A stretch of DNA of 48,720 nt from Chersky-840 sp035532735 (GTDB lineage: Bacteria; Actinomycetota; Acidimicrobiia; Acidimicrobiales; UBA8190), in NCBI GenBank assembly GCA_035532735.1, contig DATKQM010000071.1:1-48720 (forward strand). Direction: 5' to 3'. The position numbers were made by a program, and so were the translations under genes. A model generated the notes under the pieces. The model had not been told where the DNA came from, did not search any database, and was given only the letters and a program-made list of their open reading frames with translations. This document shows positions 7,854-14,750 of the stretch, in pieces. Positions within the stretch are counted from its first letter, which is position 1. The number at the start of each line of letters is the position of its first letter.

Positions 7854-8897
7854 TCAGAGCCTTTCTGCAATGGCGTCGCCGACAGCGACGGTGGACGAGA
7901 CTTGGGAGCCCGAAGGTTGCGACGTCTGTTCGGAGAGGTACCCGGTGACGGCCTTGGTGACCCGTTCCGCGGCGTCGAGCTCGCCCAGGTGCTCGAGCAT
8001 GAGCGCGGCAGAACGGACCGCGGCGACCGGGTTGGCCGTCCCGGTGCCGGCGATGTCGTGGGCGGCGCCGTGGACGGGCTCGAACAGTGACGGCCCGGTT
8101 CGGGCCGGGTTCAGGTTGGCCGACGCCGCGAACCCGATCCCTCCCGCTACCGCGCCGGCCAGGTCGGTGAGGATGTCACCGAAGAGGTTGTCGGTCACGA
8201 TGACGTCGTACCGTTCGGGCCGCTCCACCATGTAGATGCAGGCCGCGTCGACGTGGTTGTAGTCCCGGGTCACCCCCGGGTACCCCCGAGCCACCTCCTC
8301 CACGACCCGCTGCCAGAGATCTCCGGCGAAAGTCAAGACGTTCGTCTTGTGGACGAGGGTGAGGTGATGACGTTCTCGGCGCGCCGCCAGGTCGAAACCG
8401 AACCGGACACACCGCTCCACGCCCATCCGGGTGTTGACCGAACCCTGGGTGGCCACCTCGAAGGGGGTGTTCCGACGGAGGAACCCCCCTTCTCCGGCGT
8501 AGGTCCCCTCGGTGTTCTCCCGGATGACCACGAAGTCGGAGTCGGCCGCGATCGCCCCGGCCATCCCGACGAACGGCCGGAGGTTGACATAGAGGTCGAG
8601 CTCGAACCGCAGCCGGAGCAAGAGACCCCGCTCCAAGAGCCCCGTCGGGACCTCGGTCGACCCCACCGGCGGCCCCACCGCTCCGAGAAGGATGGCCTCG
8701 AAACCCCGGAGCTCCTCGAGAGTGGCGTCTAGAAGCACCTCGCCGGTGCTCAGGTAGTGGGCCGCACCCAGGTCGAAGTCGGTCGTCACGAGAGAGACAC
8801 CGGCCGCCGCCACTACCTTGAGGGCCTCGGCCAGCACCTCGGGGCCGATGCCGTCGCCGCCGATCACGGCCACCTTGTGGGTCGAGTCTCTGGTCAT
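7854..8897 (-). CDS. leuB: 3-isopropylmalate dehydrogenase
   Basis: A 347-residue member of the isocitrate/isopropylmalate dehydrogenase family, of normal length. Motifs are 'VAVIGGDGIGPEV' at the N-terminus, 'VIRENTEGTYAGEGG' (substrate arginine region), 'LVHKTNVL' (catalytic lysine area) and 'VTDNLFGDILTDLAG' (metal-binding aspartates). It oxidises and decarboxylates 3-isopropylmalate to 2-ketoisocaproate with NAD+. It may also serve on the citramalate branch (3-methylmalate) in a cimA organism; that is inference. It is the first structural gene of the leuB-ilvE-cimA operon and follows a 12-codon leader peptide and terminator at 8985-9088. Confidence 0.95.
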   Translation of the reverse strand: MTRDSTHKVAVIGGDGIGPEVLAEALKVVAAAGVSLVTTDFDLGAAHYLSTGEVLLDATLEELRGFEAILLGAVGPPVGSTEVPTGLLERGLLLRLRFELDLYVNLRPFVGMAGAIAADSDFVVIRENTEGTYAGEGGFLRRNTPFEVATQGSVNTRMGVERCVRFGFDLAARRERHHLTLVHKTNVLTFAGDLWQRVVEEVARGYPGVTRDYNHVDAACIYMVERPERYDVIVTDNLFGDILTDLAGAVAGGIGFAASANLNPARTGPSLFEPVHGAAHDIAGTGTANPVAAVRSAALMLEHLGELDAAERVTKAVTGYLSEQTSQPSGSQVSSTVAVGDAIAERL

Positions 8898-8994
8898 CGT
8901 CTGTCGGTCATCCTGTCGGAGTCTCGTCCTCGGCGGCTGGGGTCGGGCCTGGGGTGGTTACCGGTGGGCTCCGCTGAGCATGGCCCGGAAAATG

Positions 8995-9050
8995 AAAAAC
9001 CGCCCACAATGTGGACGGTCGGCGAGGCGCACACCAATCGGGTGTGCGCC
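8995..9050 (-). terminator. Attenuator: leader hairpin plus intrinsic terminator before leuB
   Basis: The first hairpin is GGCGCACACC (9050-9041), loop CGATT, GGTGTGCGCC (9035-9026), a perfect 10-bp stem starting on the last base of the leader stop codon. The second is CCGTCCAC (9018-9011) pairing with the complementary arm ending at 9000, followed by TTTTT at 8999-8995, a typical Rho-independent terminator. It ends transcription ~100 nt before leuB. I could not draw a convincing antiterminator by eye. Confidence 0.82.
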
Positions 9051-9088
9051 TATTCGATGACGATTACGGAGCTGCTCGGGGTTCCCAT
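9050..9088 (-). CDS. Leader peptide of the leuB-ilvE-cimA operon (MGTPSSSVIVIE)
   Basis: A 12-codon frame starting at ATG 9088 and ending TAG at 9052-9050. Its last five residues are V-I-V-I-E, using GTA, ATC, GTC, ATC, GAA. Four branched-chain codons in a row just before an attenuator are the hallmark of a ribosome-sensing leader. There are no leucine codons. The ATG lies 9 nt after the -10 box, so the mRNA would begin within a few bases of the start codon and translation would be essentially leaderless. The operon encodes CimA (isoleucine-specific) and IlvE, which fits sensing of Ile-tRNA and Val-tRNA. No conservation test was possible here. Confidence 0.8.
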   Translation of the reverse strand: MGTPSSSVIVIE

Positions 9089-9097
9089 CGGACAAGC

Positions 9098-9126
9098 AGT
9101 CTCCCGCGCCCCGCCGCGCCCGTCAA
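9098..9126 (-). promoter_or_regulatory. Promoter of the leuB leader transcript
   Basis: The -35 box TTGACG (9126-9121), a 17-bp spacer and the -10 box GAGACT (9103-9098) are followed 9 nt later by the leader ATG. The geometry is that of a housekeeping sigma promoter, and the same pattern (TTGCCG, 17 bp, CAGACT, 9 nt, ATG) precedes the ilvB leader. Confidence 0.75.
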
Positions 9127-9154
9127 CCGCGCCCGTCAACCAGACCCGTCAACC
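9116..9154 (-). repeat. Three 13-bp tandem repeats carrying -35 boxes
   Basis: On the minus strand: GGTTGACGGGTCT (9154-9142), GGTTGACGGGCGC (9141-9129) and GGTTGACGGGCGC (9128-9116). Each holds a perfect TTGACG. Only the last is correctly spaced (17 bp) from the GAGACT -10 box. Confidence 0.9.
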
Positions 9155-9273
9155 ACACCCGGGAATCGACCGACCGATCCGGGCTTGGGCCGGCCCCGTC
9201 GTCGAGTCAAGGAGGACCTGGTCGGGCCCCTTCGAGGCGCCCCCGACCCACCGGAGGCCCTCGACCGAGCCGA

Positions 9274-9279
9274 TACCCT
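9274..9279 (+). promoter_or_regulatory. Candidate -10 box for a leaderless greA transcript
   Basis: TACCCT (TANNNT) at 9274-9279 lies 8 nt before the greA ATG, the distance expected if transcription starts at or next to the start codon. No strong -35 is evident. An AGGA at 9283-9286 is too close to act as a normal ribosome binding site. Confidence 0.4.
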
Positions 9280-9287
9280 TTCAGGAC

Positions 9288-9770
9288 ATGGCCGACACCG
9301 AATCCACCAGCCTGACCCAGGCCACCTTCGATCGGCTCCAGGCCGAGCTCGAGGACCTCACGACCCGGGGCCGGGTCGAGATCGCCCGCGCCATCGAGGC
9401 TGCCCGGGCGCTCGGCGACCTCTCCGAGAACGGCGACTACCACGCCGCCAAGGACACCCAAGGAAAGATGGAGTCCCGGATCCGCCGGCTCCAGCACACC
9501 CTGGGCCACGCCGTCATCGTCGACAACGAGGCGGTCGGGAGCTCCGAGACCGTGGAGGCCGGATCGGTCGTCGCCATCCGGTACGAGGGTGACGAGGAGA
9601 TCGAGCGGTTCCTGGTGGGATCGATCGAGGAGCGCCACGACGAGCTCAACGTGGTCTCCCCGGGATCGCCCTTGGGCCAGGCCCTCCTCGGCAAGACCTC
9701 GGGCGACGTGGTCGAGTACGAGGCCCCGGGCGGCACCCTCCGGGTCGAGATCGTCCAGATCGGCAGCTGA
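9288..9770 (+). CDS. greA: Transcription elongation factor GreA
   Basis: 160 residues, the usual GreA length. The N-terminal coiled coil (about 5-80) carries the tip motif 'LGDLSENGDYHAAK', whose acidic residues reach the RNA polymerase active site and stimulate cleavage of backtracked RNA. The C-terminal FKBP-like domain (about 85-160) includes 'VVSPGSPLGQALLGKTSGD'. The leuC ATG follows its stop after only 3 nt, so greA and leuC-leuD are very likely co-transcribed. That pairing is uncommon. Given attenuator-controlled operons on either side, a transcription factor here is noteworthy, but a functional link is only inference. Confidence 0.95.
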   Translation: MADTESTSLTQATFDRLQAELEDLTTRGRVEIARAIEAARALGDLSENGDYHAAKDTQGKMESRIRRLQHTLGHAVIVDNEAVGSSETVEAGSVVAIRYEGDEEIERFLVGSIEERHDELNVVSPGSPLGQALLGKTSGDVVEYEAPGGTLRVEIVQIGS

Positions 9771-9773
9771 CCG

Positions 9774-11198
9774 ATGTCTCGATCCGTCGACACACAGCGG
9801 CCCCGTCCACTCAGCGACAAGGTCTGGGAACACCACCTCGTCCACCAAGCCGACGGTGAGCCCGATCTCCTCTTCATCGACCTGCACCTGGTCCACGAAG
9901 TCACGTCGCCTCAGGCCTTTGACGGCCTCCGGCTGGCGGGCCGGCCCGTCCGCCGTCCCGACCTCACCATTGCGACCGCTGATCACAACGTCCCCACCAC
10001 CGACATCGACAAGCCCGTCGCCGATCCGGTGTCGGCCCGCCAACTCGAAGTGCTCAGCGCCAACTGCAAAGAGTTCGGGATCACCTGCTATCCGATGGGC
10101 CATGCCAACCAGGGGATCGTCCACATCATCGGGCCCGAGCTCGGCCTGTCCCAGCCCGGCATGACCATCGTCTGCGGCGACAGCCACACCTCGACCCACG
10201 GAGCCTTCGGCGCCCTCGCCTTCGGGATCGGGACCTCCGAGGTCGAACACGTCCTCGCCACCCAGACGCTCCCCCAGATGCGGCCCGAGACCATGGCCAT
10301 CGAAGTCGACGGCGACGCGCCCGCGGGGGTCACCGCCAAGGACATCATCCTCGCCATCATCGGCCGGATCGGCACCTCCGGCGGCATGGGACATGTCATC
10401 GAGTACCGGGGCCCCGCCATCCGTGCCCTCTCCATGGAAGGCCGGATGACGATGTGCAACATGTCCATCGAGGCCGGCGCCCGGGCCGGGATGATCGCGC
10501 CCGATGACGTCACCTTCGACTATCTCGAAGGCCGTCCTCACGCGCCGACCGGCAAGATGTGGGAGCGGGCCCTCGACGACTGGCGGAGCCTCGCCACCGA
10601 CGACGGCGCGGTCTTCGACAAGACCGTAACCATCGACGCCTCGGACATCCGCCCCCATGTCACCTGGGGCACCAACCCGGCCCAGGTCGTCCCGATCGAC
10701 GGGGTCGTCCCGGACCCCTCGAGCTTCGCCGAGCCCGCCGAACGCGAGGCGGCCGCCCGGGCACTCCGCTACATGGGGCTCACGGCGGGAACGGCCATGC
10801 ACGACGTGGCCGTCGACACGGTCTTCATCGGGTCTTGCACCAACTCCCGGATCGAAGACCTCCGGGCCGCCGCCGAGGTTCTCCACGATCGCCACATCCG
10901 CCCGGGACTCCGGGCTCTGGTTGTCCCGGGCTCCCACCCGGTGAAAGCCCAAGCCGAGGCCGAAGGGCTCGACAAGGTCTTTCTTTCCGCCGGCTTCGAG
11001 TGGCGCCAGCCCGGTTGCTCGATGTGCCTGGCCATGAACCCCGACAAGCTCGCCGTGGGTGAACGCTGTGCCTCGACCTCCAACCGCAACTTCGAAGGTC
11101 GCCAGGGACGGGGTGGTCGAACCCATCTGGTCTCTCCCGCTGTCGCGGCCGCGACTGCGGTGGCCGGGCACTTCGCCACCCCGAAGGACCTCTCGTGA
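9774..11198 (+). CDS. leuC: 3-isopropylmalate dehydratase, large subunit
   Basis: A 474-residue aconitase-family protein. The [4Fe-4S] ligands are Cys354 in 'FIGSCTNSR' and Cys415/Cys418 in 'QPGCSMCLAMN'. Substrate and active-site motifs 'GDSHTSTHGAFG' (135-146) and 'TSNRNFEGRQGRGG' near the C-terminus are intact. With LeuD it isomerises 2-isopropylmalate to 3-isopropylmalate, and in cimA organisms probably also citramalate to methylmalate. The start is ATG, 3 nt after greA. leuD follows after 34 nt with its own good ribosome binding site. Nothing unusual in length or motifs. Confidence 0.96.
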   Translation: MSRSVDTQRPRPLSDKVWEHHLVHQADGEPDLLFIDLHLVHEVTSPQAFDGLRLAGRPVRRPDLTIATADHNVPTTDIDKPVADPVSARQLEVLSANCKEFGITCYPMGHANQGIVHIIGPELGLSQPGMTIVCGDSHTSTHGAFGALAFGIGTSEVEHVLATQTLPQMRPETMAIEVDGDAPAGVTAKDIILAIIGRIGTSGGMGHVIEYRGPAIRALSMEGRMTMCNMSIEAGARAGMIAPDDVTFDYLEGRPHAPTGKMWERALDDWRSLATDDGAVFDKTVTIDASDIRPHVTWGTNPAQVVPIDGVVPDPSSFAEPAEREAAARALRYMGLTAGTAMHDVAVDTVFIGSCTNSRIEDLRAAAEVLHDRHIRPGLRALVVPGSHPVKAQAEAEGLDKVFLSAGFEWRQPGCSMCLAMNPDKLAVGERCASTSNRNFEGRQGRGGRTHLVSPAVAAATAVAGHFATPKDLS

Positions 11199-11232
11199 AT
11201 ACGGGGCCGGTCGTAAAGTCGGGGAGGCCGTC

Positions 11233-11826
11233 GTGAAGCCTGTCACCGTCGTCACCGGTCGGGCTGTTCCCCTCGATCGTTCCGACGTCGACACCGACCA
11301 GATCATCCCCTCGGACTGGCTCAAGCGGGTCGAACGGACCGGATTCGGCGCCGGCCTCTTCTCGGAGTGGCGCGACGACCGGGCCTTCGTCTTGAACCAA
11401 CCCGACTACGCGGGCGCTTCGATCCTCGTGGCGGGACCGAACTTCGGCACGGGCTCCTCCCGGGAGCACGCCGTCTGGGCGCTGCTCGACTACGGATTCG
11501 AGGCCGTCGTGTCGCCTCGCTTCGCCGACATCTTCCGGAACAACTGCACGAAGCAGGGACTCCTCCCCGTCGAGGTCGAGCCCGCGCTCGGCCGGGCTCT
11601 TCTTGACGCGGTCGTGGCCGACCCGTCACTCGAGCTCACCATCGACGTCGCCCGGGGCTCTCTCGAGGCACCGGCGGCAGGACTGACAGGGTCGTTCCCT
11701 CTCGACGAGTTCACGCGCGAGCGGCTCCTCAACGGCTGGGACGACATCGGGCTGACCCTCCGCCACGGAGACGACATCACCGCCTACGAACGCATCCGTT
11801 CACCCTGGCTCCCCACCGCCACCTGA
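11233..11826 (+). CDS. leuD: 3-isopropylmalate dehydratase, small subunit
   Basis: 197 residues from the GTG at 11233, chosen because GGGGAGG lies 5 nt upstream and the family starts at 'VKPVTVVTGRAVPLDRSDV'. The swivel-domain signatures 'DVDTDQIIPSDWLKR' and 'NFGTGSSREHAVWAL' are present, completing the LeuCD active site. The last three codons and the stop (ACC GCC ACC TGA) form the first of five 12-bp tandem repeats that run past the gene, so a loss of the stop would only add short TAT units before the next in-frame stop. Confidence 0.95.
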   Translation: MKPVTVVTGRAVPLDRSDVDTDQIIPSDWLKRVERTGFGAGLFSEWRDDRAFVLNQPDYAGASILVAGPNFGTGSSREHAVWALLDYGFEAVVSPRFADIFRNNCTKQGLLPVEVEPALGRALLDAVVADPSLELTIDVARGSLEAPAAGLTGSFPLDEFTRERLLNGWDDIGLTLRHGDDITAYERIRSPWLPTAT

Positions 11827-11874
11827 ACCGCCACCTGAACCGCCACCTGAACCGTGACCTGAACCGCCACCTGA
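11815..11874. repeat. Five 12-bp tandem repeats across the leuD stop codon
   Basis: The unit ACCGCCACCTGA is repeated at 11815, 11827, 11839, 11851 (with GTG for GCC) and 11863. The first copy is the end of leuD including its TGA. Every copy carries an in-frame TGA. Confidence 0.95.
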
Positions 11875-12075
11875 CCCTCCTCTCGGGCCCTTCTCGGTCG
11901 ACAGGCCGAAGCGTCGAAGACGTTCGTCGCATAACGTCGAGGCCCGCCGCATCAAACGCAACGCCGTCGGACCCCTGACGCGATCGAACCCAAAGCGCTG
12001 GGAAAGCGGAGACAAGTGCAACCGAGCCGCAACCCCACGACAATCGAATGACAAGCGAGCCATTGAGGAGGCACC
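11875..12075. other. Intergenic region between leuD repeats and mscL
   Basis: Two hundred bases without a supported gene. Immediately before mscL is a strong GAGGAGG ribosome binding site. No clear terminator follows leuD, so read-through into mscL is possible. Confidence 0.4.
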
Positions 12076-12483
12076 GTGCTGAAGGACTTCAAGGCATTCA
12101 TCTTGCGAGGGAACGTGGTCGACCTGGCCGTCGCCGTTGTCATCGGCGGCGCCTTCGGTCTGGTGGTGGCTTCCTTTGTGAAGAACCTCCTCACGCCGGT
12201 GATCTCTATCCCGGGCAGTTATTCCTTTGCCAACCTCACCTTCACGGTGCACCACAGCGTCTTCTACTACGGTCGGTTCTTCAATGATCTGATCTCGTTC
12301 GTGTTGATCGCGGCGGCCATCTTCTTCTTCGTCCTCAAGCCCATCAACGCCCTGGCGGAGCGCCGGAAGAAGGGCCAAGAGGCCGAGCCGGGAACCCGGG
12401 ACTGCCCCGAATGCATGAGCGAGATCCCCGACCGGGCACGCCGCTGTGCCTTCTGTACCGCGGAGGTCCAACCGGCGGCGTAG
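12076..12483 (+). CDS. mscL: Large-conductance mechanosensitive channel with C-terminal zinc ribbon
   Basis: 135 residues from the GTG at 12076, 5 nt after GAGGAGG. The N-terminal 'LKDFKAFILRGNVVDLAVAVVIGGAFG' is the MscL amphipathic helix and pore-lining TM1, and 'LISFVLIAAAIFFFVLKPIN' is TM2. The periplasmic loop lies between them. Instead of the usual C-terminal helical bundle only, the protein ends in 'DCPECMSEIPDRARRCAFC', a CxxC...CxxC zinc-ribbon-like module (about 111-127). It would act as an osmotic safety valve in the membrane. I recall this ribbon in other actinobacterial MscL proteins. Its role is unknown. Confidence 0.92.
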   Translation: MLKDFKAFILRGNVVDLAVAVVIGGAFGLVVASFVKNLLTPVISIPGSYSFANLTFTVHHSVFYYGRFFNDLISFVLIAAAIFFFVLKPINALAERRKKGQEAEPGTRDCPECMSEIPDRARRCAFCTAEVQPAA

Positions 12484-12553
12484 TCTCGGTTCTGCCGATA
12501 AACGAGTCGAGAGCCGCGTCGCGCCCGCACGGACGGACCGACAGCCGCGCCGG

Positions 12554-14194
12554 TTAGGGCCCGATCTCCGATTCGCGCTGGTCGTTGCGGGCCCGGATCC
12601 GAACGAGACGATTGACCGCAGCCAAATAGGCCCGAGCCGAGGCTTCGACCACATCGGTCGAGACACCCCGCCCGGAGACCTTGAGCCCTTGGTCCTCGAG
12701 TTGGACGACCACGTCCCCGAGGGCGTCGACGCCCCCCGTCACCGAGGAGACGTTGAACCCGATGAGCCGTGACTCGACCTTGGTGGCGGCCCGGATGGCG
12801 GTGCAGGCGGCGTCGATCATCCCGTTGCCTTCGGCGGCGGCCTCCACCTTGTCCCCGGACCGGCTGACGACGACCCGGGCCCGGGGCATGCCGACCGTCC
12901 CGCCGGCAACTTCGAGGGCCTCGAGATGAAAACCCTCCACCAGGTCCTGGCCGAGCTCCTCGGCGACGATCGCCTCGAGGTCGGCTTCGGTGATCTCGAC
13001 CTTCCGGTCGGCGAGCTCCTTGAACCGGATGAACGCCTGGTTCAGCAAGTCGCCTTGGACCCGGATCCCCATCTTCTCGAGAGTGTTGGCGAAGGCGTGG
13101 CGACCCGAGTGCTTGCCCATGACGATCTGACGACCGACCTGGCCCACACTGGCGGCGTCGATGATCTCGTAGGTCGACCGATCCGCCAACACCCCGTGCT
13201 GGTGGATTCCCGACTCATGGGCGAAGGCGTTTCGGCCCACCACGGCCTTGTTGTACTGGACGGGATAGCCGGTGAGCCGGGCCACGAGCCGAGAGGCGCG
13301 CGCCAACTCCTCGGTGCGGACTGTCGTGGTGATGCCGGGGAACTGGTCGGCCCGGATCCGAAGCGCCATGACGACCTCTTCGAGCGCGGCGTTCCCGGCC
13401 CGCTCGCCGAGGCCGTTGACACAGACTTCGACTTGGCGGGCCCCGGCCTGGACTCCGGCCAGGGTGTTCGCCGTGGCAAGCCCGAGATCGTTGTGGCAGT
13501 GGGTCGAGAGGATGTAGTCGCCGGGGACTTCCTTCCGGATGTGTTGGATCAGGGCACCGAAGTCCCAGGGAATGCCGTATCCCACGGTGTCGGGGATGTT
13601 CAACGTGGTGGCCCCCGCCTCGACCGAAGCCCGGAGGACCTCCAGCATGAAGTCGAGAGGCGTCCGGGTTGCATCTTGGGGGCTGAACTCGACGTCGTCG
13701 GTGTGTTCTCGGGCTCGGGCGACGCCGCCACGCGTCTCCGCCAGGACCTGGGCCTCGTTCATCTTGAGCATGTGCTCCATGTGCTGGGGGCTCGTCGAGA
13801 TGAACACGTGGATCCGGGCGCGCGCCGCGTCGCGCACCGCCTCCCAGCACCGGTCGACGTCGGAGAGCTGGGTCCGCGAGAGACCGCAGATGGCGGGGGC
13901 GTCGGGCCCGTTGCCCACCGACCGGGCGATGGTCTGAACCGCTTCGAAGTCTCCCTGGCTGGCGACGGGGAACCCGGCCTCGATGTAGTCGACACCGGCC
14001 CGGGCCAGTTGCTCGGCGATCTCGAGCTTCTCGGCGACATCGAGCGAGATCCCCGGCGACTGCTCGCCGTCACGAAGGGTCGTGTCGAACACGACGAGGT
14101 GGCCCGCGTCCCCACCGCCGGGAAGCAGTCCCTGTCCCTCTTCGGGCTGGCTGGACGACTTCGGGGCTCGCTTGGCGCTGGGCTTCTCGCTCAT
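12554..14194 (-). CDS. leuA: 2-isopropylmalate synthase
   Basis: A 546-residue, single-polypeptide LeuA. It condenses acetyl-CoA with 2-ketoisovalerate, committing carbon to leucine. 'FDTTLRDGEQSPGISL' (metal/substrate) follows a ~35-residue low-complexity N-terminus. 'STHCHNDLGLATANT' holds the metal-binding histidines and 'NAFAHESGIHQHG' the linker catalytic region. The C-terminal ~150 residues form the regulatory domain for leucine feedback. The ATG follows GAGGA by 6 nt. It is transcribed alone, convergent with mscL, from a leader with a three-leucine leader peptide and a terminator (14309-14416), so leucine should control both enzyme activity and transcription. Confidence 0.96.
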   Translation of the reverse strand: MSEKPSAKRAPKSSSQPEEGQGLLPGGGDAGHLVVFDTTLRDGEQSPGISLDVAEKLEIAEQLARAGVDYIEAGFPVASQGDFEAVQTIARSVGNGPDAPAICGLSRTQLSDVDRCWEAVRDAARARIHVFISTSPQHMEHMLKMNEAQVLAETRGGVARAREHTDDVEFSPQDATRTPLDFMLEVLRASVEAGATTLNIPDTVGYGIPWDFGALIQHIRKEVPGDYILSTHCHNDLGLATANTLAGVQAGARQVEVCVNGLGERAGNAALEEVVMALRIRADQFPGITTTVRTEELARASRLVARLTGYPVQYNKAVVGRNAFAHESGIHQHGVLADRSTYEIIDAASVGQVGRQIVMGKHSGRHAFANTLEKMGIRVQGDLLNQAFIRFKELADRKVEITEADLEAIVAEELGQDLVEGFHLEALEVAGGTVGMPRARVVVSRSGDKVEAAAEGNGMIDAACTAIRAATKVESRLIGFNVSSVTGGVDALGDVVVQLEDQGLKVSGRGVSTDVVEASARAYLAAVNRLVRIRARNDQRESEIGP

Positions 14195-14308
14195 CGGATG
14201 TCCTCACTCTCGTGTTCTCTGTTCTTGGCGCCGTGTTCTTGGTGCTGTGTTCTGCTTCTTGGTGCTGTGTTTCTGGGTGATTTGGTGATGTCGAACTGGG
14301 CTTCGGCC

Positions 14309-14373
14309 AAGAAGAAACCCCCTGGCCATTCGGCACAGGGGGCGGGCTCGGCGAGCGCGATGTGGCGCTCGCC
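14309..14373 (-). terminator. Attenuator: leader hairpin plus intrinsic terminator before leuA
   Basis: Hairpin one pairs GGCGAGCGC (14373-14365) with GCGCTCGCC (14358-14350), a 9-bp stem starting 2 nt after the leader stop. Hairpin two pairs CCCCCTG (14342-14336) with CAGGGGG (14324-14318); its inner arm GCC-GAAT-GGC extends the stem. It is followed by TTTCTTCTT, an intrinsic terminator lying ~115 nt before leuA. Confidence 0.82.
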
Positions 14374-14374
14374 G

Positions 14375-14416
14375 TCAGGTAAGAAGCAGGTTCATGTTGA
14401 AGCGGTGGTCACCCAT
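14375..14416 (-). CDS. Leader peptide of leuA (MGDHRFNMNLLLT)
   Basis: A 13-codon frame from ATG 14416 to TGA 14377-14375, with three consecutive leucine codons (CTG CTT CTT) two codons before the stop. CTT is a rare-looking leucine codon in this GC-rich sequence, which would sharpen sensing of leucyl-tRNA. An in-frame ATG at 14428 would add four residues, but the likely -10 box overlaps it, so the 14416 start is preferred and would again be nearly leaderless. Confidence 0.78.
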   Translation of the reverse strand: MGDHRFNMNLLLT

Positions 14417-14426
14417 GTGAGTCTTC

Positions 14427-14455
14427 ATGCTTCCAAACCAAGGCGCCCAGGTCAA
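14427..14455 (-). promoter_or_regulatory. Candidate promoter of the leuA leader
   Basis: TTGACC (14455-14450), a 17-bp spacer and AAGCAT (14432-14427) precede the leader ATG at 14416 by 10 nt. The -35 and spacing are good and the -10 is weak. The match in layout to the leuB and ilvB leader promoters supports it. Confidence 0.55.
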
Positions 14456-14504
14456 GCACACCCCACCTCGGCGGGGATCTACTCTTCAGGGAGTGAGAGG
14501 TCTG

Positions 14505-14705
14505 ATGCGAGGTCTGGGCTGGTCGATCGTCGTGATTGCCGTGGCAACTGCGCTTGGCGTCATGGTGCGAGCCGTGCTCGGAAAGGTCGCCGGAGAGCCG
14601 GGTGTGCCAACCCCCCGACGCGGCAGTTTCGACACCTGGCCGGCCGTGCCGCCGGCGCCCGGTCGGCCCGCGCCCAACGGCTCGCACGTTCCCACGGGGA
14701 GCTGA
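14505..14705 (+). CDS. Small single-pass membrane protein, unknown function
   Basis: 66 residues from the ATG at 14505, preceded by GAGAGG with 4-nt spacing; a GTG at 14493 is an alternative start. One membrane segment (about residues 4-24, 'LGWSIVVIAVATALGVMVRAV') is followed by a Pro/Gly-rich tail with 'GSFDTWPAVPPAPGRP'. I recall small actinobacterial proteins with this 'FDTWP.VP' tail, but no function is known. It is divergent from leuA, with start regions ~90 bp apart. Confidence 0.65.
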   Translation: MRGLGWSIVVIAVATALGVMVRAVLGKVAGEPGVPTPRRGSFDTWPAVPPAPGRPAPNGSHVPTGS

Positions 14706-14750
14706 GCTGTAACGCTGACTGGTGCATGGCAGCGCCCGAGCGACACCTCG

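Larger units (their letters stand above)
8898..9287. other. Divergent regulatory region between leuB and greA
   Basis: This 390-bp stretch holds no structural gene. On the minus strand it contains, in order of transcription, three 13-bp repeats each bearing a TTGACG box, the leader promoter, a 12-codon leader peptide, a perfect 10-bp hairpin, an intrinsic terminator, and ~100 nt of untranslated leader before leuB. On the plus strand the greA promoter lies just before 9288. Confidence 0.85.
14195..14504. other. Regulatory region upstream of leuA
   Basis: A 310-bp stretch with no structural gene. On the minus strand it holds the leuA leader promoter, leader peptide, hairpin and terminator. The ~110 nt between terminator and leuA contain imperfect ~20-bp repeats (unit core AACACAGCACCAAGAA, 14209-14270) low in GC for this genome. 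The right end carries the start signals of the divergent small membrane protein. Confidence 0.8.

Noticed and set aside
8898..9050. T-box or riboswitch upstream of leuB
   Set aside because: No T-box sequence or specifier/antiterminator layout. The short frame with V/I codons and terminator explains the region better.
14070..14336. Small minus-strand frame across the leuA leader (about 88 codons)
   Set aside because: It runs through the terminator and repeats and out of frame into leuA; composition reflects repeats rather than a protein.
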